This document shows, one piece after another, positions 36,209-44,255 of a DNA stretch of 64,000 nt. Position 1 is the first letter of the stretch. Each line of letters starts with the position of its first letter. This DNA comes from Pseudomonas frederiksbergensis (GTDB lineage: Bacteria; Pseudomonadota; Gammaproteobacteria; Pseudomonadales; Pseudomonadaceae), in assembly GCF_001952935.1 (NCBI RefSeq), contig NZ_CP018319.1, forward strand, positions 4,236,001 through 4,300,000. Reading direction: 5' to 3'. The translations under genes were made by a program, and so were the position numbers. The notes under the pieces are model-generated. The model was given only the letters and a program-made list of their open reading frames with translations, ran no database searches and was not told the DNA's origin.

Positions 36209-37098
36209 AAATCCTCCTGCTGGGAAAAAACGGCCAGGTAGGCTGGGAACTGCAGCGCTCCCTCGCACCACTGGGTGAGTTAATCGCCCTGGATCGCCAT
36301 TCGGTCGGTGGATTGTGTGGTGATCTGTCTGATCTCGACACCTTGCGTGCAACGATCCGCCAGCTTAAACCCGACGTCATCGTCAATGCAGCGGCCTATA
36401 CAGCTGTCGATAAAGCCGAGTCCGAGACTGAGTTAGCCAGCCGTGTAAACGGTCAGGCAAGCCAGGTCATGGCCGAAGAGGCCGCGATTCTGGGTGCCTG
36501 GCTGATCCACTACTCGACTGACTACGTCTTCAGCGGCCAAGGTTCTGCACCGTGGCAAGAGTCGGATGCAGTCGCCCCGGTGAATCACTACGGCGCCACT
36601 AAACTGGCCGGCGAACAGGCGATTACCGCCTCAGGCTGCAAGCATCTGATCTTCCGCACCAGTTGGGTCTATGGCGCTCGGGGCAACAACTTCGCCAAGA
36701 CCATGCTGCGTCTGGCCAAGGATCGTGAAACCTTGAGCGTCATCGCCGACCAGATCGGAGCTCCGACGGGGGCAGACCTGATTGCCGACGTGACTGCGTT
36801 GGCCATTCAACAAGTTATGCACCGTCCCGAGTTGTCGGGCTTGTATCACTTGGCGGCCAGTGGCGAAGTGTCGTGGCACGGCTATGCTAGCCATGTGATC
36901 GGTTTCGCCCAAGACAACGGCGAGCAGCTCGCCGTAACGGCGATCAAACCGATTGAAACGACGGCTTATCCAACCCCGGCGCGCCGCCCTCTGAATTCGC
37001 GTTTGAATACTCAGAAGCTGCGTGACAATTTTTCTCTGCACTTGCCGGATTGGCAAAGTGGCGTAACCCGAATGCTTAGTGAGATTCTGAATAAATGA
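36205..37098 (+). CDS. rfbD: dTDP-4-dehydrorhamnose reductase (first copy)
   Basis: This 297-residue protein starts at the ATG at 36205, which overlaps the rfbB stop. It contains LLGKNGQVGWELQRSL (nucleotide-binding), VNAAAYTAVDKAE, STDYVFSGQG and YGATKLAGE (YxxxK). It reduces dTDP-4-keto-rhamnose to dTDP-L-rhamnose. The protein is clearly paralogous to the rfbD at 52748 (identical first dozen residues after Met, then divergence). Downstream lies only a ruined rfbA. Confidence 0.94.
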   Translation: MKILLLGKNGQVGWELQRSLAPLGELIALDRHSVGGLCGDLSDLDTLRATIRQLKPDVIVNAAAYTAVDKAESETELASRVNGQASQVMAEEAAILGAWLIHYSTDYVFSGQGSAPWQESDAVAPVNHYGATKLAGEQAITASGCKHLIFRTSWVYGARGNNFAKTMLRLAKDRETLSVIADQIGAPTGADLIADVTALAIQQVMHRPELSGLYHLAASGEVSWHGYASHVIGFAQDNGEQLAVTAIKPIETTAYPTPARRPLNSRLNTQKLRDNFSLHLPDWQSGVTRMLSEILNK

Positions 37099-37315
37099 CC
37101 ACGGCAAATCGTAAAGGAATCATCCTCGCTGGTGGTTCGGGTACGCGTCTGCATTCGTTGGCCCTCGTGTGTCCAAAAAGATGCTTCCGATCTACGACAT
37201 CATCGGCAGTGACCCTTGCTGTCTGATCTTGGGCGACAATATCTTCTATGGTCAGCGCTTCTCGGGCAACCTACGTTCTGCGAGCCATCAAAATGACATC
37301 AAATCCAAATATTGA
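37095..37315 (+). pseudogene. rfbA: Remnant of rfbA (glucose-1-phosphate thymidylyltransferase)
   Basis: The ATG at 37095 overlaps the rfbD stop and begins a true RfbA N-terminus: KGIILAGGSGTRLH. After about 23 codons the frame is lost. A shifted frame continues with VSKKMLPIYD, which corresponds to the normal VSKQLLPVYDKP. It then jumps to LILGDNIFYGQRFSGNLR, which normally lies about 85 residues further on, and stops at 37313-37315. One frameshift, a large internal deletion and loss of the C-terminal 60 per cent make it non-functional. An intact rfbA exists at 51859-52740. Confidence 0.9.
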
Positions 37316-37734
37316 TGGCTCGCGCTAGAAGCGCACATTTGATTTCAAATGATTTTTTGAATCCGGCCTTCCGCATGAGTTATTAATTCCCCGGTACTAC
37401 CTGTAGAATGGCGGGCAGAATTATCTGATCCCGTTCAGCATTGCAGCTCAATCTCAATTGACCCGCTTTACCTTTCAAAGAAAGGACTCCATTGTCGAGA
37501 TTTCCGCCCATAAAAAGCGTTAGCAGGCAGTAAGATCCGATAAGTGGTAAAGGGCGTCAATTCGGGAGGTATCAGGCATAAACGCCGATGGGTTTGGATC
37601 GAAGTCGAGCCGTCACCCTTGCAATCGCTTCGAGCAAAGAATTTGCATCGATTACGATGCAGGAATGACCGGAAACATAACTGAGCCCCGCTTTCTGGAC
37701 GTACCTGCCAGAAGGGGGATTAAGGATTTAGAGC
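37316..37734. promoter_or_regulatory. Intergenic region and leader before the ManC-like gene, with two hairpins
   Basis: There is no gene in these 419 bases. Two dyads are evident: TGCATCG-ATTA-CGATGCA (37644-37661) and an interrupted stem CCCC..TTCTGG / CCAGAAGGGG (37686-37717), the latter ending 17 bases before the ATG and just ahead of the AAGGA ribosome-binding site. The region probably holds the promoter of the mannan operon; no convincing -35/-10 pair was found. Confidence 0.45.
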
Positions 37735-39177
37735 ATGGAACTGATTCCCGTAATTTTGTCTGGCGGAGTGGGCAGCCGGTTGTGGCCTGTTTCTCGAGAA
37801 GCCCATCCAAAGCCGTTCATGGAGCTGCCAGATGGCCAGAATCTGATCCAGAAAACCTTCCTCCGCGCCTCGCGCCTGGAAGGTGTTGTGGAAGTTCTGA
37901 CGGTGACCAATCGCGAACTCCTGTTCAAGACCGAAGACGAGTACGGCGCAGTCAATACAGCCAAGCATGCTCAAGGTTTCATCCTGGAACCTTTTGGTCG
38001 TAACACCGCTGCTGCCGTCGCCGCTGCTGCGCTTCAGCTGGAAACGACCCATGGTCCTGATGCCCAGATGCTGGTGCTGGCTGCTGACCATTTGATACAA
38101 GATGAAAAAGCCTTTGCTGCGGCCGTAGCCAGCGCCATGACACTGGCCGCCGAAGGTTGGCTGGTTACCTTCGGGATCCAGCCGACGTACCCTGAAACAG
38201 GGTTTGGCTACATCGAAGCGCAAAAAGATGCACCGCTGAAGGGCGGCCTGAAAGTGGCGCGCTTTGTCGAGAAGCCTAATCTTGAAACCGCTCAAAATTA
38301 TGTCAGTGCAGGCAACTACTACTGGAACTCCGGGATGTTCTGCTTCCGGGTGGGCACTGTCCTCGAAGAGCTTCGTCAACATGCTCCGGACGTAGTGGAA
38401 GCGGTCAGCAGGACAATTGAAGCATCGCGCCTTACTTCATCCGCCAAGTACCGTTGCCTGGCGCTTGATGCTGATGCGTTCGCAGAGGTTCCGGATATCT
38501 CCATCGACTACGCTTTGATGGAGCGTTCCTCTAAAGTTGCGACCGTTCCCTGCGACATCGGCTGGAGTGACATCGGCTCCTGGAACGCTGTCAGTGAGCT
38601 GACCGAGCCTGACGAGAACGGTAACCGCTTCGAAGGCGAAGTGCTGTCTCACAACTCGCGCAATAACTACGTTAACAGCGAAGGTCGGCTTACCGCACTG
38701 GTCGGTGTCGAAGACTTGCTGGTAATCGACACCCCGGATGCGGTGATGATTGCCCACAAGGACCACGCTCAAGACGTAAAACATATCGTCAATCAGCTCA
38801 AGGCCTGCAGTCATACAGTTCATTTGCTTCACCGTACGGTGCATCGCCCTTGGGGCACCTACACGACGCTGGAAAATGGCGAGCGCTTCAAGATCAAGCG
38901 CATTGTGGTGAAGCCCAAGGCTTCGTTGTCCTTGCAGATGCACCATCACAGAAGCGAGCACTGGATCGTTGTCAGCGGGATGGCAGTGGTGGTCAACGAC
39001 CAGCAAGAGCTGATGTTGAACACTAATGAGTCCACCTTTATTCGTGCTGGTCATCAGCACCGTTTGATGAACCCGGGTGTAATCGATCTGGTGATGATTG
39101 AAGTGCAGAGCGGTGACTATCTGGGCGAAGATGACATCGTGCGTTTCGAAGACAACTACGGTCGCGTCGACAAGTAA
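37735..39177 (+). CDS. Mannose-1-phosphate guanylyltransferase / mannose-6-phosphate isomerase (ManC/WbpW/AlgA type)
   Basis: This 480-residue type II phosphomannose isomerase/GDP-mannose pyrophosphorylase has an N-terminal nucleotidyltransferase with VILSGGVGSRLWPVSR, FVEKPN and GWSDIGSWNA. The C-terminal cupin has the isomerase site LQMHHHRSEHWIVVSG. It makes GDP-mannose. In E. coli O8/O9a and in the P. aeruginosa A-band locus the equivalent gene precedes the ABC transporter, as here. The start (ATGGAACTGATTCCCG) is preceded by AAGGATTTAGAGC. Confidence 0.94.
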   Translation: MELIPVILSGGVGSRLWPVSREAHPKPFMELPDGQNLIQKTFLRASRLEGVVEVLTVTNRELLFKTEDEYGAVNTAKHAQGFILEPFGRNTAAAVAAAALQLETTHGPDAQMLVLAADHLIQDEKAFAAAVASAMTLAAEGWLVTFGIQPTYPETGFGYIEAQKDAPLKGGLKVARFVEKPNLETAQNYVSAGNYYWNSGMFCFRVGTVLEELRQHAPDVVEAVSRTIEASRLTSSAKYRCLALDADAFAEVPDISIDYALMERSSKVATVPCDIGWSDIGSWNAVSELTEPDENGNRFEGEVLSHNSRNNYVNSEGRLTALVGVEDLLVIDTPDAVMIAHKDHAQDVKHIVNQLKACSHTVHLLHRTVHRPWGTYTTLENGERFKIKRIVVKPKASLSLQMHHHRSEHWIVVSGMAVVVNDQQELMLNTNESTFIRAGHQHRLMNPGVIDLVMIEVQSGDYLGEDDIVRFEDNYGRVDK

Positions 39178-39304
39178 CAACACTGAACCCGAAGCCGAGC
39201 CCCGCGTCTTGCGGGGTCAGCGCGCCAGTGGCATCAGGCCCTGGCGGTCCATTCTTGCCGTTGCCGCCTCAGGGCGGCATCGGACATTTCAGTTAGTGAG
39301 TAGA

Positions 39305-40666
39305 ATGTTTCCTCCTATCGTGACGCAATGCTTCAAAGCCTATGACATTCGTGGTCAGGTTCCCGCTCAACTCAACGAAGACATCGCCTACCGCATAGGT
39401 CGCGCGCTCGTGGCCGAGTTGCAGGGGAAAACCTTCGTGGTCGGCCAGGACATGAGGCTGGAAAGCCCACCTCTGGCGGCAGCGCTGATGCGCGGCATTG
39501 CCGAGGCGGGCGCCGATGTGATCGACATCGGGCTGTGTGGCACCGAGGAAGTCTACTTCGCCACCAGTCACTACAAGGTTGATGGCGGCGTAATGATCAC
39601 TGCCAGTCACAACCCCAAAGGCTACAACGGCATGAAACTCGTCAAGGCCGAGTCTCGCCCTATCAGCGGCGACACTGGCCTCGACGCCATCCGCCAGCGT
39701 GTCGATCAGGGTGACCTGGGCACCGTCGCAGCAGAAAAGGGCGCGGTTCGCCAAGCGTTCGACAAGACTGCCTACATCGACCATTTGCTCACCTATGTCG
39801 ATGTTAGCGCCTTGAAACCCCTCAAGGTTCTCGCAGACCCGGGCAACGGCGCTGCCGGTCCCGTGCTGCAGGCGCTGGCTGCGCGGCTGCCGCTGCAATG
39901 GGTATTCATCAACGAAGTGCCTGATGGCCACTTTCCGAACGGCGTACCCAATCCACTGCTGCCCGAGAACCGCGAACTGACTCGTCAGGCGCTGCTGGCC
40001 AACCAGTGCGACATGGGCCTGGCCTGGGACGGTGACTTCGATCGATGCTTCTTCTTCGATGCCGATGGTCGGTTCATCGAAGGCTATTACCTCGTCGGCC
40101 TGCTGGCGGAAGTGCTGCTCAAGCAACACCCCGGCAGCAAAATCATCCACGACCCGCGTCTGACCTGGAACACTATCGAACAGGTCGAGCGGGCGGGTGG
40201 CATCGCTGTTCAAAGCAAAACCGGACATGCGTTCATCAAGGAGCGTATGCGCGAGGAAGATGCAGTGTATGGCGGGGAGATGAGCGCTCACCACTACTTC
40301 CGCGATTTTGCGTATTGCGACAGTGGGATGATTCCGTGGTTGTTGGTGGCGGCGTTGATTTCTGAAACAGGAGAAACGCTTGCTCAGCTGGTCGCGAAGC
40401 GAATTGAAGCGTTTCCTTGTAGTGGCGAGATTAACTATCGTGTGACGGATGTGAATGAGACTTTAAAAAAGGTGCTCGAACACTTCCTGCCGAGCAACCC
40501 GCTTATCGATGAAACAGACGGGATCAGCTTGGAGTTTGGCGATTGGCGCTTCAGCCTGCGAGGATCCAATACGGAACCATTGCTACGGTTGAATGTGGAG
40601 AGCCGCGCGAATGAAGAAACTGTTGTGCGCTATGTGGCGGAAATTGCCGGTTTGATCCGGGGATAA
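39305..40666 (+). CDS. Phosphomannomutase (ManB/RfbK type)
   Basis: The start is the ATG at 39305, giving 453 residues (MFPPIVTQCFKAYDIRGQVP). It is an alpha-D-phosphohexomutase with the phospho-Ser loop TASHNPKGYNGMK, the metal loop DGDFDRCFFFD, the sugar loop GGEMSAHHYF and the phosphate loop RGSNTEPLLRL. The closest type is the CpsG/RfbK phosphomannomutase of O-antigen loci rather than AlgC. It converts mannose-6-phosphate to mannose-1-phosphate for the upstream enzyme. A 258-base gap with three palindromes separates it from wzm. Confidence 0.92.
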   Translation: MFPPIVTQCFKAYDIRGQVPAQLNEDIAYRIGRALVAELQGKTFVVGQDMRLESPPLAAALMRGIAEAGADVIDIGLCGTEEVYFATSHYKVDGGVMITASHNPKGYNGMKLVKAESRPISGDTGLDAIRQRVDQGDLGTVAAEKGAVRQAFDKTAYIDHLLTYVDVSALKPLKVLADPGNGAAGPVLQALAARLPLQWVFINEVPDGHFPNGVPNPLLPENRELTRQALLANQCDMGLAWDGDFDRCFFFDADGRFIEGYYLVGLLAEVLLKQHPGSKIIHDPRLTWNTIEQVERAGGIAVQSKTGHAFIKERMREEDAVYGGEMSAHHYFRDFAYCDSGMIPWLLVAALISETGETLAQLVAKRIEAFPCSGEINYRVTDVNETLKKVLEHFLPSNPLIDETDGISLEFGDWRFSLRGSNTEPLLRLNVESRANEETVVRYVAEIAGLIRG

Positions 40667-40819
40667 GTACGTTCAGTAGGACGAAGGGATGTGGAGCGAT
40701 GGAAGCCCTGAAAAAGACTTCTATCCCTGGTGAAATGTCCGCCTGCCTAAGCAGAAACTATATAGTGCACCTCAAAGAAATCCACCGAGGGTTTGGTCTG
40801 GATTCTCGTCTCTGGGAGC

Positions 40820-40907
40820 GCAAACATATCGTTTGCCGGAGACTTTGAGACTCAGCTGTAAATCGCACGATTCAGAATCGTCAAGAGTGAAGCAACTTGG
40901 CTTCACT
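40820..40907 (+). promoter_or_regulatory. Array of three palindromes upstream of wzm
   Basis: Three consecutive dyads are GCAAAC-ATATC-GTTTGC (40820-40836), ACGATTC-A-GAATCGT (40867-40881) and AGTGAAGC-AACTTG-GCTTCACT followed by TTT (40886-40910). The last is terminator-like and ends only 17 bases before the wzm ATG. They could form an attenuator, a processing site or an operator set that sets ABC-transporter expression apart from sugar-nucleotide synthesis. Confidence 0.5.
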
Positions 40908-40924
40908 TTTACCAGGAGTCAGGA

Positions 40925-41719
40925 ATGTTGGAGCTGTTCAAAAGCCTTTGGGATTACCGGGGATTCGTTTTTTCATCCATCCATAATGAATTTTCTGCCC
41001 GTTTTGCTCGTAGCCGTTTAGGCGGTCTGTGGATGATCATCAATCCTCTGGCCCAAGTCGCCATTTATGCTCTGGTGCTCTCCAACGTGCTGGCAGCAAA
41101 GCTGCCCGGGATCGACAACAAGTACGCGTACGCGCTCTATTTGATGGCCGGTATATTGGCCTGGAGCCTTTTCTCGGAAATTATCGGCCGTTGCCTGACC
41201 CTGTTCATCGACCAAGGCAACCTGATGAAAAAAATGCGCTTTCCGCGCATCACCTTGCCGGTAATTGTCGTGGGATCGTGCCTGCTCAATTATGTGCTGC
41301 TGTTTTTCGCGCTGTTGGTGGTCTTTGCGTTGCTGGGTCAATGGCCGCATTTGCAGATGCTATGGCTCATTCCGTTGACGGTTGCCGTCACCGCTCTGGC
41401 TGTCGGCATAGGCTTGATTCTTGGCGTCCTCAACGTTTTTGTTCGGGATGTTGGCCAGGTTGTACCCATTCTGCTGCAGGTCTGGTTCTGGTTTACCCCT
41501 GTGGTGTACCCCGCCAATATCATTCCCGAGCGTTTCAGAAGCTACATGGACATGAACCCCGTATATCCGATCGTCACGGCCTACCATGACATTCTGGTAT
41601 ATGCCAAATCTCCGGATATCCAGCAAATTGCCGTGACTACGGTTATTGCCATGGGCTTGCTGTTGCTGGGCCTGTTTATGTTCCGCCGCGCGGCGCCGGA
41701 AATGGTGGACGTGCTATGA
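40925..41719 (+). CDS. wzm: ABC-transporter permease for polysaccharide export (Wzm)
   Basis: This 264-residue ABC-2 type permease has six hydrophobic helices. The N-terminal stretch DYRGFVFSSIHNEFSARFARSRLGGLWMIINPLAQVAIYALV is the amphipathic entry of Wzm/KpsM/TagG proteins, and FTPVVYPANIIPERFR precedes the last helices. It exports finished, lipid-linked O-polysaccharide across the inner membrane with Wzt. The ribosome-binding site CAGGAGTCAGGA is strong. Its stop overlaps the wzt start (ATGA). Confidence 0.93.
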   Translation: MLELFKSLWDYRGFVFSSIHNEFSARFARSRLGGLWMIINPLAQVAIYALVLSNVLAAKLPGIDNKYAYALYLMAGILAWSLFSEIIGRCLTLFIDQGNLMKKMRFPRITLPVIVVGSCLLNYVLLFFALLVVFALLGQWPHLQMLWLIPLTVAVTALAVGIGLILGVLNVFVRDVGQVVPILLQVWFWFTPVVYPANIIPERFRSYMDMNPVYPIVTAYHDILVYAKSPDIQQIAVTTVIAMGLLLLGLFMFRRAAPEMVDVL

Positions 41720-42930
41720 GCCTGCTGATTGCAAATAACCTGGGCAAGGCTTACCGAGTCTATGCCTCTGAATTCCAGCGCATCGGTCGTTGGTTCGGTT
41801 TGCCAACCAAGCCTAGCGAAGAGCACTGGGTACTCAAGCACATCAGTTTCTCTATAAATCCAGGGGAAGCCATCGGGATTGTCGGCCAGAACGGTGCTGG
41901 AAAATCCACGCTGCTGAAGATGATCACCGGGACCCTTCAGCCCACGGAAGGGAGTGTTCAGGTTAATGGTCGAATCGCTGCCATTCTTGAATTGGGCATG
42001 GGTTTTACCCCGGATTTGACTGGCCGTCAGAACGTCTTCCACGCCGCCGGCTTGATGGGATTCAGCGCTGAAAAAATCAGTGAAGTCATCGATGATATTG
42101 AGGCTTTTGCTGAAATCGGCGAGTATTTCGACGAGCCTGTGCGTACCTATTCCAGTGGCATGCAGATGCGTGTTGCTTTTGCCGTGGCCACGGCAATTCG
42201 TCCTGAGATTCTCATCGTGGACGAAGCGCTCTCAGTGGGTGACAGCTACTTTCAGCACAAAAGCTTCGACCGTATTCGTGAGTTCCAGCAGCAAGGCACC
42301 ACACTGCTGATCGTCTCCCATGACCGTGGCGCGATCCAAGCGCTGTGCAATCGCGCAATCCTGCTGGAAAAAGGCACAGTCATAAAGGACGGAAAACCTG
42401 AAGAAGTCATGGACTTCTACAACGCCTTGATTGCCGAGAAAGAGAACGCAACGGTACAAGTCCGCGAGCTGCAGGACGGCTCCATCCAGACCCGATCTGG
42501 TAGCGGAGAGGCGAGTATCGAGTCCGTTACTTTGCACAACGCAGTCGGCGACCCGATTGAGTATGTATCGGTCGGGGAAAACGTCTCCTTGCGCATCAGT
42601 ACGAAGGTCAACAGCGCCATTCCAGAATTGGTTGTTGGTTATCTGATCAAGGACAGACTGGGGCAACCAGTGTTTGGCACCAATACGCATCACTTGGGCT
42701 GCAAAACTGATGGCCTGGAAGCGGGTCAGGTATTGAATTATTCATTCAGCTTTGCTGCGAATCTGGGTGTGGGATCGTATTCCGTGGCCGTCGCACTACA
42801 TGCAGCCGACAGTCATTTATCACGTAATTATGAATGGGTGGATTTAACCCTGGTGTTCAACGTAGTCAATATTTCTCAAAGCGAGTTTGTCGGTCTGGCC
42901 TGGATACCTCCGACCGTGGAGTGCAACTGA
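41716..42930 (+). CDS. wzt: ABC-transporter ATPase with C-terminal polysaccharide-binding domain (Wzt)
   Basis: In this 404-residue protein, residues of about 1-235 are the nucleotide-binding domain: Walker A GQNGAGKST, signature YSSGMQMRVAFAVA (SGMQ), Walker B ILIVDEALSVGD and the His switch in VSHDRG. Residues of about 250-404 form an extra beta-rich domain like the Wzt C-terminal carbohydrate-binding domain of E. coli O8/O9a. That domain must recognise the terminally modified chain before export. The gene overlaps wzm (ATGA) and the methyltransferase (TGATG), consistent with a tightly coupled synthesis-export complex. Confidence 0.93.
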   Translation: MSLLIANNLGKAYRVYASEFQRIGRWFGLPTKPSEEHWVLKHISFSINPGEAIGIVGQNGAGKSTLLKMITGTLQPTEGSVQVNGRIAAILELGMGFTPDLTGRQNVFHAAGLMGFSAEKISEVIDDIEAFAEIGEYFDEPVRTYSSGMQMRVAFAVATAIRPEILIVDEALSVGDSYFQHKSFDRIREFQQQGTTLLIVSHDRGAIQALCNRAILLEKGTVIKDGKPEEVMDFYNALIAEKENATVQVRELQDGSIQTRSGSGEASIESVTLHNAVGDPIEYVSVGENVSLRISTKVNSAIPELVVGYLIKDRLGQPVFGTNTHHLGCKTDGLEAGQVLNYSFSFAANLGVGSYSVAVALHAADSHLSRNYEWVDLTLVFNVVNISQSEFVGLAWIPPTVECN

Positions 42931-44255
42931 TGGCAGATGGTTTTTACAGAGCTTTCGAAGACCGGTATCGCGGTTCCAGGGAACTGATCACCCAACGGCT
43001 TGAAGCATATCTACCATTTCTTGCGCCATTGAAAGAACTGTATCAGGACTACCCCATGCTAGACCTGGGGTGTGGACGAGGCGAGTGGCTCGAGCTGCTT
43101 GGCCGCGAAGGCTATGCGCCTTCAGGGGTGGATCTCGACGACGGTATGCTTGAAGCGTGTCGCATGCTGGAACTGCCAGCGCACAAGGATGACGCGCTCA
43201 GCGCTCTGCAGAAGCTGCCGGATAACAGTCTTGTAGCCGTAACCGGCTTCCATATCGCTGAGCATGTTCCATTCCCTGTCCTGCAACAGCTGGTCGCTGA
43301 AGCATTGAGAGTGCTGCGCCCTGCCGGGTTGTTGATCCTTGAAACCCCCAACGCTGAAAGCGTCGTGGTTGGTACCAACAGTTTCTACTTGGACCCGACC
43401 CACGAGCGCCCGTTGCCGAACCTGCTGCTGTCGTTTCTAACTGAGTACAGCGGCTTTGCCAAATTCAAGATCGTGCGTCTTCAGGAAGTACCTGCGCTGC
43501 GGGACGAAAGCAGCAAGGTTGGTTTGTGGGAAGTGTTGTCAGGTACCAGCCCTGACTATTCCGTCGTGGCTCAAAAGCAAGCACCGCCCGAACTGCTCGC
43601 CGGGTTCGACCCTGTGTTTAACGCAGCTTATGGTGTATCGCTTGATCAGTTGGCCGTTCGCTACGACCGTGTTTTAGAAAGCCGACTTTCAGAAATAGAG
43701 GATGAAATGGCGAAAGGCCGTGCGGATTACCTAAAAGCATTGGAGAGCATTCAGAGTCTGCAAGCCGAACAACTATTGGTTATGCAGCGCTACAACAACA
43801 GAATGGATGTATTGCAAGCCGAGCTCAATATATCGCTTGGCAATGCACACAACTGGCATCAGCGCGCCACTGCGTACGAGCAGCAACTGGAAGCAATGCG
43901 CAGCAGCACATCGTGGCGCATCACCGCGCCACTTCGCCTCATCGTCCGAGCCATCTACTGGCCGTTTCGTTCCACCAGATCACCGCTGAGCCAGGTGTTT
44001 CGCCGTGGAGTTCCGCATGCACGGCTCTGGCTGGCTCGCAGGCCTCTGATCCAGCGTCCGCTCATGGCGATCTTGAACCGCTGCCCATGGCTGCTGGCCA
44101 AGCTGCGTAGTCTGCAACAGAGCACTCTTAACCCTGATGCGGCGGCGACTGCCAGCGATCCTCAGCACGGCGTGATTGATCACGCACCACTGACCCAACG
44201 AGGCCGCACTATCGAGAGTGCGCTCAGGGAAGCCATGATGAAGGGCCAGAAATAA
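42930..44255 (+). CDS. WbdD-like chain-terminating methyltransferase with coiled coil
   Basis: In this 441-residue protein, residues of about 1-230 are a class I SAM-dependent methyltransferase (MLDLGCGRGEWLELL at 43-57, VDLDDGMLEACR, VTGFHIAEHVPF, LETPNAESV). A predicted coiled coil follows at about 255-320, then the motif SSTSWRITAPLR at about 326 and a basic, amphipathic C-terminus. In E. coli O8/O9a, WbdD caps the mannan with methyl (O8) or phosphomethyl (O9a) and its coiled coil acts as a chain-length ruler. I see no kinase domain here, which resembles the O8 form. The gene overlaps wzt and the next gene, and its reading frame begins at the ATG at 42930. Confidence 0.85.
   Translation: MADGFYRAFEDRYRGSRELITQRLEAYLPFLAPLKELYQDYPMLDLGCGRGEWLELLGREGYAPSGVDLDDGMLEACRMLELPAHKDDALSALQKLPDNSLVAVTGFHIAEHVPFPVLQQLVAEALRVLRPAGLLILETPNAESVVVGTNSFYLDPTHERPLPNLLLSFLTEYSGFAKFKIVRLQEVPALRDESSKVGLWEVLSGTSPDYSVVAQKQAPPELLAGFDPVFNAAYGVSLDQLAVRYDRVLESRLSEIEDEMAKGRADYLKALESIQSLQAEQLLVMQRYNNRMDVLQAELNISLGNAHNWHQRATAYEQQLEAMRSSTSWRITAPLRLIVRAIYWPFRSTRSPLSQVFRRGVPHARLWLARRPLIQRPLMAILNRCPWLLAKLRSLQQSTLNPDAAATASDPQHGVIDHAPLTQRGRTIESALREAMMKGQK

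Noticed and set aside
40699..40848. A 49-codon ORF between the manB-like gene and wzm
   Set aside because: The GGAG lies only two bases before the ATG, the frame covers the first palindrome, and the peptide has no recognisable features.
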